Origin: Gelidibacter japonicus
Lineage (GTDB): Bacteria; Bacteroidota; Bacteroidia; Flavobacteriales; Flavobacteriaceae
DNA length: 64,000 bases
NCBI RefSeq assembly: GCF_010725055.1
Contig: NZ_BJKB01000003.1
Coordinates: forward strand, 293,228 to 357,227
Reading direction: 5' to 3'
The notes beneath the pieces are model-generated. The model made no database searches. It saw nothing but the letters and a program-made list of their open reading frames with translations, and had not been told where the DNA came from. Both the position numbers and the translations under genes were made by a program. Shown one piece after another: positions 54,658 through 63,894 of this stretch (the first letter of the stretch is position 1; every line of letters begins with the position of its first letter).

Positions 54658-56098
54658 ATGGCAAATACAAAATCTAAACTGTTAACAGAGTGGGACACCT
54701 TACATAACAACGGCCCTTTTCCTTTAAAGTTATTGTACCAAACGAAATTGGAAGGTGAACGTGTAATGCCGAAAAAATTGGACCGTTATAATGATGTCGC
54801 CTTAGAAATCCAGAAGCTCATCAGGGACAGTCAGCAAGCAGGCGAGGGGTTCCGTGCCTATGGCTCGGCCTGGTCCATGAATAATATTGCCAGCCATAAG
54901 GACCGCATGCATTATAATGGCTTTATGAATCTTTCAATGCCCATCCGTGCCGCTGATTGCCATCCAGAAAACACCTACGATCCTACAAATCTGTTTTTAT
55001 TTGAATGTGGCAACACCATTAAGGAGTTATGTGGTAGGGCTTAATTTGATCATAGGTCCCAATCCCAATGACATTGTCTATCTCGAACCGAAATCCAAAC
55101 CCGCCTTAAGTGATGCGTTTATTCAGACCTTAAACTCACGGGTAATCAGGGATGACGACTTGTTTTACGCCGCTTTGGTGGGGTTGGGGAGCTTTGGATT
55201 CATCCACGGGATCGTGGTAGAGGCGGAGCCAGTGTATCTCATCAAGCGTTATGTAAAAAAAATCAGCAAGAGTGTCGCTTTCGAACTTGCCAATACGATG
55301 GATTTTAAAAACTCCAGTTTTACGATCCCAGGCGAAACGGATGCACAGGGAAAGGGCAATCGGCCTTATCATTATAAAGTATTTATCAATCAATACAGTG
55401 ATGAACCTGACTGTGTGGTGGAAATCATGTACAAGAAACCCTACAGAGAACCCTATCCAGATCCTTTCCCGGTGATCAAGGAATCGCTGTTTCGCGATTT
55501 AATCCATCTCTTTGTGAAACTTGCCGAGAATTTGCCCAAAAGCATTCCGTGGTTGGTGAAACGTCTGAAGGACACTATTCTGCCAACGGTCAATGAGGAA
55601 ACGACGGGTATGCTGAAAGAAATCTTTTGGGATGCACCTTATCAAGGTTCAGCGTTTGCCTGTTCCTTTGGAATTCACCATAAAGATTCAGAAAAAGCAA
55701 TGCAGCTTTTAGGGAAATTGACCCGCGATGAAGGGCCAATTCCGGGCATCTTTGCCATGCGATTTGTAAAACAGACCAAGGCGACACTTGGCTTTACCAG
55801 ATTCCCGATTACCTGTATGTTGGAGATTGACGGGGTGCTTTGGAAAAAAACAGCAAGTATTATGAGTTTAGAAGAGTATTCCAGAAGAATGATACAAGTC
55901 TTAAAAGCAAATAATATCCCATTTACGATGCATTGGGGGAAAAGTGCCGATTGGGAGTTTCCGGGATTGGTCGATCACATGTATCCTGGCAAAAAAGCCA
56001 CATGGATCGCGCAACGGCAGAAACTGTTATCCACAGAAATGCAAGTACTGTTTTCGAATACATTTTTAAAGACGGTGGGATTGGATGCTACGGCGTGA
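54658..56098 (+). pseudogene. FAD-linked oxidase with internal deletion and frameshift
   Basis: Two overlapping frames encode the two parts of one flavoprotein. The first (54658-55044) reads the start of an FAD_binding_4/GULO-like oxidase (GEGFRAYGSAWSMNN, then LFLFECGNTIKEL). The second, entered at about 55026, continues YVVGLNLIIGPNPND and ALVGLGSFGFIHGIVVEAEPV through to 56098. The stretch of some 35-45 residues that normally lies between, with the Gly-rich FAD-binding AxSxGTHG-type loop, is missing, and the join is out of frame. The enzyme cannot bind FAD normally. The remaining sequence is well kept, so the loss is recent. Confidence 0.82.
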
Positions 56099-56121
56099 GA
56101 TTTTCCCACCAGTGGTTTTTA

Positions 56122-56460
56122 TTATGCTTGTAGTATTCGATAGGCCAAAATCAGTATAGCAACAGCAAAAATGCTCGTATAAATTAATTTATTATGTTTT
56201 GCGAGCCAATTTGGTAAAAAAATATCAAAATTATCTTTTGTAGAATCGGAATATTTCCGGGCCATAACGGTCAAAGGACAAAACATTTTGAATGCCAATA
56301 GTACAAGGCCTTCCAAGAAAACCAACCCAATACCAATCCATACCCAAATATCAATCTTATTGAAAATTGCAGCATACAATATGTAGAATATAACCACATT
56401 AAAGAATAACCATATAATGGTATGACTGATTTTGATGATTAATAGTTTAGGAATGTTCAT
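56122..56460 (-). CDS. Small polytopic membrane protein
   Basis: The 112-residue product has about four hydrophobic segments (IIWLFFNVVIFYILYAAIF, WVWIGIGLVFLEGLVLLAF, a short loop with MFCPLTVMARKYSDS, and YTSIFAVAILILAYRIL). The CPLT motif in a loop is reminiscent of DUF2784-type small membrane proteins, but I would not assign it. It is single, and converges on the FAD-oxidase remnant. Confidence 0.6.
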   Translation of the reverse strand: MNIPKLLIIKISHTIIWLFFNVVIFYILYAAIFNKIDIWVWIGIGLVFLEGLVLLAFKMFCPLTVMARKYSDSTKDNFDIFLPNWLAKHNKLIYTSIFAVAILILAYRILQA

Positions 56461-56733
56461 TGTAATTTATTTACTAACTCATCTAATCCGGTTTTTGGTA
56501 TTATGAGATGGTTGTTTATAATTATTGACGATATGAAACACTCATGTTGTTAACTCCATGATATTATGTGATATAGCGCCGAAAAGACGCTATTGAGTAA
56601 AATGTTATAAATGCTCTATAATGTACTTGCGTTATGTAACTTTGCTTTGGAAAAAAAAGCGAAAGTTCTCCAAAATCTCCCCGAAAAGTTTTCTTTCCAA
56701 AACGTCCTTTAAAAACGGAATGGAACACTCTTT

Positions 56734-56762
56734 GCCCGGTGCGACGGTAGGAGAGTAGGGCA
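56734..56762 (+). pseudogene. Fragment resembling the 3' end of a 5S rRNA
   Basis: CCCGGTGCGACGGTAGGAGAG followed by TAGGGCA resembles the loop E/helix end of bacterial 5S rRNA (GGTGGGAGAGTAGG). TTGCCC and GGGCAA flank it as a short stem. Upstream, TTTGGAAA (56646) and TTTCCAAA (56694) form an inverted repeat like a spacer processing stem. The front of the 5S gene is absent. The 56461-56866 gap holds no gene. Confidence 0.35.
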
Positions 56763-56837
56763 ATGTGTGTGGAGTGGCTTGTTATGTTTAAGTTTATTAT
56801 ATGTATGTGAAGGGTATAAGTAAAGTTGGTATAACTT

Positions 56838-56845
56838 TAAGTTTG
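56838..56845 (+). promoter_or_regulatory. Possible -7 element of the nuclease-like gene
   Basis: TAAGTTTG fits the TAnnTTTG pattern and lies 21 bases before the ATG at 56867. No -33 TTG is seen at the right distance. Confidence 0.4.
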
Positions 56846-56866
56846 AAAAGAGAAACAAAAGAGTAA

Positions 56867-58543
56867 ATGGAAATAGAAAAAAAAATTGATGAATTACAAG
56901 CTTTGGTATCTAAATATGATACTGAAAGTTTTACAGGTTTTTTTGCTTATTTTATAAAAAGAAGACCTAATGATTTTGATTTAAACAAGTTCAAATCCAA
57001 ACTTAAAGATTTCCTTTATCTTATTGCTCTAAATGTTTTTTCAGAAATTAGAGGAACTACAAAATTTGAACATCCTACTGATAAATTAGGAATACTTGCA
57101 GATAAGGTTAATGAAATAAAGGATTATTATAAAGTAAAGGAGTTTAAAAATTATACAAAGGAATCTGTTATTCACGAAATGGCTTTTAGAAACCATTTTG
57201 ATAATGGCATTCTAAGTTATGTGGAACAAGATTTAGAGAAGATTAGGACTGTTTTTACGCCATTTGAAGATGAAATAATCCAAGATTTTGGCTTCGATAT
57301 TAACTTTCTGATAGAGATTTATAAAGAAATTGAACTAATATCTTTAATCAGATTCAAATATGTAATGAGGTTTTCGTTTACTAAAGAATTTATTGAATTT
57401 AATCAAAGGATTTTTAGCTATAAAATGAACTTTTCTGAATCGTTTGATTTGCTTCCTCCAAAAATTCAAGATGCTTTTTTATCTTTTCAATCCAAAACGT
57501 ATGCGTACTTAATGTTTACAGCAGAGGATTTATATCATAGATTATCAAAAGACAAAGTTGACAAATTTCTAGAGTTATTTACTTGCGAGCCAACACCCAA
57601 CCCTGAAATAAGGTATTATGCAACAGAAAGCCCGTTTGATTTAGCTCCCATTTTGAAGTTGTCAGAGGGTAGTTATTTGAATTTGTACCAAAAACAGATT
57701 CCTATTGCTATCTATAAAAAAATGTATGAACATTTAAGTAAGGATAAACGTATTAATGACAAGCTGAGAAAGCATAGAGAAAAAAGCTTAGAATGGAGAG
57801 TTACAGAGATATTTAAATCATTATTCCCATCCAATAGTACTTTCTTTTACGAGAATTATTTCGTTAAAGATAATTTTGAGCAAGATTTACTAATCCTTTA
57901 TAAAGGGAACGCAATAATTGTAGAAACTAAAGCTTCAAAATTACGAGAACCATTTAGGAATATTCAAAAAGCTATCATACGATTGAAGGATGATTTCAAA
58001 GATGCTATTCAGTATGGATTTGATCAATGTAAAAGAGTAGAAGATTATTTTTTTGATACAGAACCTTTTGATGTAAAAAATGAGAAAGGAAAAGTTTTGT
58101 ATACGGTTAATCCAAACAAGATTCACAGCATTTATTCAGTAGTTGTTACACTAGAACGATTCGGCTCTTTACAAACTGATTTAAGTTTAATGTTGGACAA
58201 AAGTAAAGACATTGATTACCCTTGGTCGGTTTATATAGATGACCTTGAAACTTTTTTACTGACACTCAAGCATACTACTAATAATCCTACAGGAAAATTT
58301 TTAGATTTCTTAAAATTAAGACGAGAAATGCACGGTCATTTATATGCAATAGATGAGTTGGATATTTGTGCAGTATATATTCAAAATCCAACTAAATTTA
58401 CCCAGTATTCTAAGAAGAAAGATTCATTACTTAGATTTTCTCCTCACGAACAAGCAATTTTCGATCAATTATATTTTGATGAAAAAATACATTTTAAAGA
58501 AAAGTCTCTTCCTGATGACTATTATAAGTTTGACCTAAAATAG
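56867..58543 (+). CDS. Unknown protein with PD-(D/E)XK nuclease-like core
   Basis: The 558-residue product is soluble and AT-rich in codon use. Residues 1-310 are helical and unrecognised. A nuclease-type core follows: Glu314 in WRVTEIF, then a beta-hairpin with Asp340 in FEQDLLILYK and Glu353-x-Lys355 in IIVETKAS, the D-(x)n-ExK pattern of PD-(D/E)XK enzymes. A helix with basic residues and Gln (RNIQKAI) comes next, as is usual. No methyltransferase or partner gene is adjacent, so it is an orphan. A defence or DNA-repair role is possible, but inferred only from fold and context. Confidence 0.6.
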   Translation: MEIEKKIDELQALVSKYDTESFTGFFAYFIKRRPNDFDLNKFKSKLKDFLYLIALNVFSEIRGTTKFEHPTDKLGILADKVNEIKDYYKVKEFKNYTKESVIHEMAFRNHFDNGILSYVEQDLEKIRTVFTPFEDEIIQDFGFDINFLIEIYKEIELISLIRFKYVMRFSFTKEFIEFNQRIFSYKMNFSESFDLLPPKIQDAFLSFQSKTYAYLMFTAEDLYHRLSKDKVDKFLELFTCEPTPNPEIRYYATESPFDLAPILKLSEGSYLNLYQKQIPIAIYKKMYEHLSKDKRINDKLRKHREKSLEWRVTEIFKSLFPSNSTFFYENYFVKDNFEQDLLILYKGNAIIVETKASKLREPFRNIQKAIIRLKDDFKDAIQYGFDQCKRVEDYFFDTEPFDVKNEKGKVLYTVNPNKIHSIYSVVVTLERFGSLQTDLSLMLDKSKDIDYPWSVYIDDLETFLLTLKHTTNNPTGKFLDFLKLRREMHGHLYAIDELDICAVYIQNPTKFTQYSKKKDSLLRFSPHEQAIFDQLYFDEKIHFKEKSLPDDYYKFDLK

Positions 58544-58689
58544 GAACAAGCGTTTCTCCACGCTTCCAATGGGCTTTAGCCAGTCGACTATACCAACGCA
58601 AAATGTCCTAATAATTTATAACCTTGCTTTCTTCTAAATAACAGAATAGAACATGTGTGTGTGTATTGAATGATTAGATGCTTTTTATT

Positions 58690-59574
58690 TTAAAAACTCC
58701 CAACTAATCCTAATCGATAAGCGCCTATTTTTAAACTCCAGTTTATTTTATCTTTTTGATTTTCATAAACCTGACTAAATTCTTTATCGTAGCTGTATTT
58801 ATTCTGCTGTTTTAAATAACTATCTATACCCTCAACAATAGCGATACTTAAAACGGTACTTAACGCTACATCTGTGAGCCAGTGAGCACCGTCCCAAAGT
58901 CTAGAAACCGGAGAAATTATTCCTACAATATAAAATCCTGTTTTTATCCAAGGGTTGGAAAACTGTTTAGATAAAGCATACATGGTTGTTACAGAAAGAA
59001 CTGTATGACCTGATGGAAAGGATCTGTATGCGGCTTCACCACCAAAGGGTTTGAAATAACTTTTACCTAAGCCAGCATTTGGTCTTGCTCTGCCTATTAA
59101 CGTTTTTGTGGTTTGCTGAATCAACCCTGCTGCACTAGCTGAAGTAATCATCAAGACACCGGCTTGTCTCATTTTTTCATTGTTGGTAAACAAACCAAAT
59201 AGATAAACTCCTCCCGTAATACCATAGTTGTTTTGAGGACTACCAAAATACCAGCCAAAATCTCTAACTACTATCGGAATATCTTCTTTGTGACCTTGAA
59301 AAAAATCATCAGCCTCTTCATCTACAAGGTAAAGCAAAGAGACCCCTGCGATAGTGCCTGCTAGTTTATAATAATCATCTTTTTGCCAGCGAGTGGGTTG
59401 CGAAAAAGTATGTAAAAACCCTCCGACTACATTAGAAGCGTCGTATTTTAGATTTTTCCATATAGTAGAACTTTTTGTGCTATCTACAGAAGTAGAGAGA
59501 CTGTCCTGTTGAGCATATATAAAACCGGTAGTGTATAATATAGTACAAATACTAATTAAAAAATATTTTATCAT
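58690..59574 (-). CDS. PAP2-family phosphatase, exported
   Basis: The 294-residue product has a signal peptide (ending YAQQ) and the three PAP2 motifs: KTLIGRARP (KX6RP), FPSGHT (PSGH) and SRLWDGAHWLTD (SRX5HX3D), with the catalytic histidine in the last. Hydrophobic stretches indicate a membrane-linked enzyme that dephosphorylates lipid phosphates such as phosphatidate or undecaprenyl pyrophosphate. It starts 9 bases after the stop of the large metallophosphoesterase gene, so both belong to one transcript and may act on the same phosphorylated substrate. Confidence 0.87.
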   Translation of the reverse strand: MIKYFLISICTILYTTGFIYAQQDSLSTSVDSTKSSTIWKNLKYDASNVVGGFLHTFSQPTRWQKDDYYKLAGTIAGVSLLYLVDEEADDFFQGHKEDIPIVVRDFGWYFGSPQNNYGITGGVYLFGLFTNNEKMRQAGVLMITSASAAGLIQQTTKTLIGRARPNAGLGKSYFKPFGGEAAYRSFPSGHTVLSVTTMYALSKQFSNPWIKTGFYIVGIISPVSRLWDGAHWLTDVALSTVLSIAIVEGIDSYLKQQNKYSYDKEFSQVYENQKDKINWSLKIGAYRLGLVGSF

Positions 59575-59583
59575 ACAGTAAGT

Positions 59584-62500
59584 TTAAAACCCAAATCCAA
59601 CACCAAAACCAATTCTACCTCCTTCTATAGAGTTAAAATAGCTTACACGTGCTGTTAATAGTTCCGCTCCGGTAAGCCACAATCCACCTCCGTAAGATTG
59701 ATGCCATTGGTTTGAGTTGTCATTTTTTTCCCAAACCCTACCATAATCATACCCTCCAAAAACACCTACCTTTAGAGGGATAAATGTTTTGTTTACCGAA
59801 GCCAACGTTAACCTGATGTCTGTAGTTTGCGAATAAGAATATTTTCCTAGAAAACGTTGATTTCTATAGCCCCTAAGATCTGTATCTCCTCCTAAAAAGG
59901 CTCCTTGATAAAACTCATATTCATCATTTAATAGTGCTTTTCCTCTAAAGAGAGTAGAAAAAGTTAACATTTCATTTTTAGAGATTTTATGTGTAAAGCC
60001 GAGAGCTGTTTCTAGGTAACTGAAATTCCGCTTAGTATCTTTAAGGTTTACTTTCCACATGGCTTGCGATTCAAAAGTGAAACCCAAACTTGGCAACGCT
60101 GGATGGTCATAATTTATGTATGAATATTTAATTGCAGTTTCTGCAAAAGGGTTGTTTTTAAAAACTTCAGTATGTAATTCTTCAAATTCATGAACAAATC
60201 TGCCTGGGGTGTTTTCAATTTTTATGTTTTCCACACCAATTTGAAGTTCTGTTTTGCTACCGCTTTTCCCTTCTTTAAAAATACTTGGAGCAAAGCGAAT
60301 GCTCTGTATTTTAACACGATTGTAATCCATTCCAAGATCACTATCATTATTTTCTGTCTCGTTGCCATTTCCAAAATAATTGATACTATAACTGGGGGAG
60401 GTATAAAGGGCCTCAATTCCCAAGTCCCACTTACCAATTGTATTTACAAAAACACCTTGATAACTTACACCTAATCCTTTGGTTGCTGTGTAAAACAATA
60501 CTGATAAGTTATGCTTTTGAGAAAAAGGGTCTCTGTTAAAATGATTGACGGCATAGCTTGAAAGAATCCCCAGTTTTATGCCGTCATCCGGATTGTATCC
60601 AATATTTGGTAAGGTAGATAGCGCATTATATTTGGGTCTTTTATAATCATAAACATTTGTGTTGTAGTTATCTGTAAGCTTCACAGTCGTTTTTCCATCC
60701 ACTTGAAGTGTATTTTTCTTAGTTTTAAAGTCATAGATTATTATTCTTTTACCATTTTCTATTTGATAGGTATCGTTATTTTGTCCCCCAATCAAACGGA
60801 TTTTAATCATTTTTTTAGAACTTACTCCTTGTACTTCAAAAATATCATTGTCGTCTAGCCCATATATCCAGATTTCTTTTGTGGTATCATTGGAGTATGT
60901 TTTGTGGAGGATTAATTCTTCCGTTTCCCTTTTTATTCGGAACATTTTTACTTCTGTATTTCCATCTGGCAGACGATTTATTATGAAACGTTCTTTTTTA
61001 TCGGTACCTACAATTATGACTGTCTTGTTTAGAACTGCATAATATTCTTTTGCCCAAGTTTCTAAGTGTTGTTTTCGGTGTTTTAAAAGTGTTTTTACTT
61101 TTTCTACCGTCTCATCTTGTAGGTCTTTGGGCAATTGGGCAAAAGCATTATCTATGTCTTCATCGCTCAAGTTTTCTTGAATATACTTTGCTTGATCAAT
61201 CCAAGTTTTTTCATCTGTTTGTGTTACAAAGGCTAAGTCCATTGGGTAGGGTTCCATATTAAACCATTTTAAATTTCGAATATCTTCATCAAAATGTTGC
61301 ATATGCCGCAATGCAGGAATGCGCATAATTAATGAAATAAGTAGGCCATCATACTTTGGGAAAACTTGGTCTCTGTCTCTTGGAATTGGGCGGTAAAGGT
61401 TGTTTTTGCCGTCTTGAAATTCAGACCATCGCCATTGGTCTGAGTGTCTGTCCCAATCGCCTAAAAGCATATCAAACAGTCGCGCTCTTATGTAGGCATT
61501 TTCATCGATTTTAGATTTTTCATTTTTTCTTAAATTGAGTAACACATCACTAGTACTGATAATGTCATCGGCTTCACCAAAATTTTCGATATTGCTTTGT
61601 TCAGACATCGGGCGTTCTTCTATCATGTACAGCTCATCACCATAGATATCATTAAATTTTCCCAAGGCTTTCTGCTTGGGAACATAATAGAGCTCGGGAT
61701 TGGTGTGATAAATATCTATGGGCTTTGCCAGACCACTAATAATAAATGGAAAATATGGATGTGTTGTAGTATAAAAATCTAATAAAAAGCTTTCTGCTCC
61801 TGTTTCTTCAAACTTATCGACCATATACTTTTCTTGATAAGCCAAATTTTGAACAAAGCGTGTGGCACTTTTTTTCAAACCACGCATAACATATTCTTTA
61901 CCATCTTTATCTACCAACCGTAAAGAATTTGATTGATTACCACCACCTGCTCTAAGAGGGGTTAACCCTCCATAAAGAGTATCTATTTGTAGAGTAGGTA
62001 CGTTTATTTTTTTACTATAATAAGTCCGGTAGTGATTACCCAGAAGAAATCGATAAAACCCGCTTTTTTCAGTCATTTCTTCAGTATAAATGGACGCGTC
62101 TGTAGTTGTCGGAAATGCTGTGGCTAAATAACTGTAATCTTTATCGGAAGTTGCCGGAAGTATTTCTTGGGCAAAAACCAGTTTTTCTTCATTGTTTTCG
62201 ACGGAGTAAAAATGGACAATAGCACTTTGGTCTTGATAGATATTAAGTATAGCATATCCGTGGTTTCCATAAGAAAAATCGTTGGGATAAATAGCTCTTG
62301 CAGCTTCTTTTTTGGAAGCAGACCCACTTATTATTTGTTTCACATTATCATGGTCTATATATTGTAAATTGTGGTCATGACCGGAAACTACAATTACATT
62401 TTTACGATTGTAAATCATTGTTTTTATCCTGTTAGCTAAGCTTCTGTACTGCTTGTTTTGGATATCTTGCGGGCTTGCTCCGGTAGTTTTTCTTAAAAAA

Positions 62501-63312
62501 TTAATCAAACCGGCGATTCCCGGAAGAGGTATTTTATTTTCAAAAGGAAAAAGTTGTTTTTCTATAGAAAATTGACCTCCGTGTGTCCCGTTTGTGAGCA
62601 AGGGGTGGTGCAGTGCCAAAATAATGGTCTTGTTTTGGTTTTTATTTAGTTGACTTTTTAGTTCATCATAAAAACCCTCACGGGTTTTAATATCGCAGTC
62701 ATCATTGATGGTGGGTTGTTTGTTCCAATCTTCTAGAACCCACTGGCTGTCTACCACTATTAGCACAACATCTTCATTTATTTTTAAACGTTCTATGGGG
62801 CAACTGTTTCTTGGTAAAAACCCTTTTTTGTCTTTAAGGTATTTAGTGACAAATTTTTCTTGTTCTTGTAGCCCTTTTATGCCATAATACCAGTCGTGGT
62901 TTCCGGGTATAAAAACAGTTTTACCTTTAAAGTCTTTAGACAGTTCTAGTTGGGTGGTCAATTTTAATTCTGCTAGTATTCTTTCTTCAGAAGTTTTGTC
63001 TGTGGGCATCCCAATAGGATAAATATTATCTCCTAAAAATAAAAGTGTCGATTCTTTATTAGCCTTTTGTAGTTTATTTTTAAACATTGATAAGACTTCT
63101 TTTGCTTCTTGTTGGTCTGCATTTCCGGCATCTCCAATTAAAAAAAACTGATGTGAAAGTTCTTTATCAGACGGAATATCAACTATAGAATTTGTGATGT
63201 CTTTTCCAAATTGCGCTTTGTATGTAGAGCACGATTGCAAACAAAATACAAAAAACAAACACTTTATAAGTTGAGTGTAGCGTTTTATGTTGTTTAGAGT
63301 AAAAAAAATCAT
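59584..63312 (-). CDS. Metallophosphoesterase / kinase-like / beta-barrel fusion lipoprotein
   Basis: The 1242-residue product has a lipoprotein signal (lipobox LQSC, Cys28). Residues 55-330 form a calcineurin-like metallophosphoesterase with FLIGDAGNAD, LFLGDNIYP, IPGNHDWYYG, LALHHP and VSGHDH. Residues about 440-680 include LLGDWDRHSDQW (near 617) and IPRDRDQV (near 645), which resemble the GNxDRHxxN and DxD motifs of HipA/Fam20/PI-kinase-type kinase folds. From about 900 to the C-terminal phenylalanine lies a BamA/surface-antigen-type beta-barrel (GAFLGGDTDLRGYRNQRFLG, GVFGGYDYGRVW). The whole would sit in the outer membrane. Similar long proteins occur in Bacteroidota, but their substrate is unknown. 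Confidence 0.78.
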   Translation of the reverse strand: MIFFTLNNIKRYTQLIKCLFFVFCLQSCSTYKAQFGKDITNSIVDIPSDKELSHQFFLIGDAGNADQQEAKEVLSMFKNKLQKANKESTLLFLGDNIYPIGMPTDKTSEERILAELKLTTQLELSKDFKGKTVFIPGNHDWYYGIKGLQEQEKFVTKYLKDKKGFLPRNSCPIERLKINEDVVLIVVDSQWVLEDWNKQPTINDDCDIKTREGFYDELKSQLNKNQNKTIILALHHPLLTNGTHGGQFSIEKQLFPFENKIPLPGIAGLINFLRKTTGASPQDIQNKQYRSLANRIKTMIYNRKNVIVVSGHDHNLQYIDHDNVKQIISGSASKKEAARAIYPNDFSYGNHGYAILNIYQDQSAIVHFYSVENNEEKLVFAQEILPATSDKDYSYLATAFPTTTDASIYTEEMTEKSGFYRFLLGNHYRTYYSKKINVPTLQIDTLYGGLTPLRAGGGNQSNSLRLVDKDGKEYVMRGLKKSATRFVQNLAYQEKYMVDKFEETGAESFLLDFYTTTHPYFPFIISGLAKPIDIYHTNPELYYVPKQKALGKFNDIYGDELYMIEERPMSEQSNIENFGEADDIISTSDVLLNLRKNEKSKIDENAYIRARLFDMLLGDWDRHSDQWRWSEFQDGKNNLYRPIPRDRDQVFPKYDGLLISLIMRIPALRHMQHFDEDIRNLKWFNMEPYPMDLAFVTQTDEKTWIDQAKYIQENLSDEDIDNAFAQLPKDLQDETVEKVKTLLKHRKQHLETWAKEYYAVLNKTVIIVGTDKKERFIINRLPDGNTEVKMFRIKRETEELILHKTYSNDTTKEIWIYGLDDNDIFEVQGVSSKKMIKIRLIGGQNNDTYQIENGKRIIIYDFKTKKNTLQVDGKTTVKLTDNYNTNVYDYKRPKYNALSTLPNIGYNPDDGIKLGILSSYAVNHFNRDPFSQKHNLSVLFYTATKGLGVSYQGVFVNTIGKWDLGIEALYTSPSYSINYFGNGNETENNDSDLGMDYNRVKIQSIRFAPSIFKEGKSGSKTELQIGVENIKIENTPGRFVHEFEELHTEVFKNNPFAETAIKYSYINYDHPALPSLGFTFESQAMWKVNLKDTKRNFSYLETALGFTHKISKNEMLTFSTLFRGKALLNDEYEFYQGAFLGGDTDLRGYRNQRFLGKYSYSQTTDIRLTLASVNKTFIPLKVGVFGGYDYGRVWEKNDNSNQWHQSYGGGLWLTGAELLTARVSYFNSIEGGRIGFGVGFGF

Positions 63313-63342
63313 AGCTTAGTAGCAGTTAAAAAATTAAAATGA

Positions 63343-63894
63343 ATGGACATAGTATCAAAATCAGAAAAGTTTGTTTTCCACTTATTCAAAGATAAACTTT
63401 CTCACAAATTTATTTATCACAATTACCATCATACTTTTAGAGTAGTTAGGGCTACACAAGAGTTAATAGATAACATTTCCTTATCTGAAGAAAATAAAAA
63501 GGCACTTCTTATTGCTGCTTGGTTTCATGATACGGGTTATGTAGGTGATTCCAGTGTTGATGAGAGTGAAAGTTGTAGAATTGCACGTCAATTTTTAGAA
63601 GCAGAACAGCAAGAAGAGCTTTTAATTAAAGAAGTTGAACGACTGATACAGGCTACCTGCCCAAATTATATCCCAAAAGATTTATCAGAAGAAATTATAA
63701 AAGATGCAGATACGTCTCACTTTGCGCACCCAAACTATATGGGTATTTCTGAGTTATTGCGAGCCGAATGGAAATTAATTAACAATCAGGAGTTTACCGA
63801 TGTAGAATGGAATGTTTCCAATAGGGATTTACTTTTAAATAAACATACTTTTTATACGGATTATGCTAAAAGTTGGATAGGACGGATAAAGTGA
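63343..63894 (+). CDS. HD-domain phosphohydrolase, possibly a truncated HD-Pycsar-effector protein
   Basis: The 183-residue product has the HD metal ligands: His in IYHNYHHT, the WFHDTGY doublet, and later DADTSHFA. This sequence strongly resembles the N-terminal HD part of longer Bacteroidota proteins that continue into a membrane Pycsar-effector (DUF5706) domain. Here translation stops at a TGA right after FYTDYAKSWIGRIK, where the longer proteins go on. It may be a natural short form, or truncated; no effector-domain sequence follows in the next 100 bases. It diverges from the large fusion gene by 30 bases. Confidence 0.72.
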   Translation: MDIVSKSEKFVFHLFKDKLSHKFIYHNYHHTFRVVRATQELIDNISLSEENKKALLIAAWFHDTGYVGDSSVDESESCRIARQFLEAEQQEELLIKEVERLIQATCPNYIPKDLSEEIIKDADTSHFAHPNYMGISELLRAEWKLINNQEFTDVEWNVSNRDLLLNKHTFYTDYAKSWIGRIK

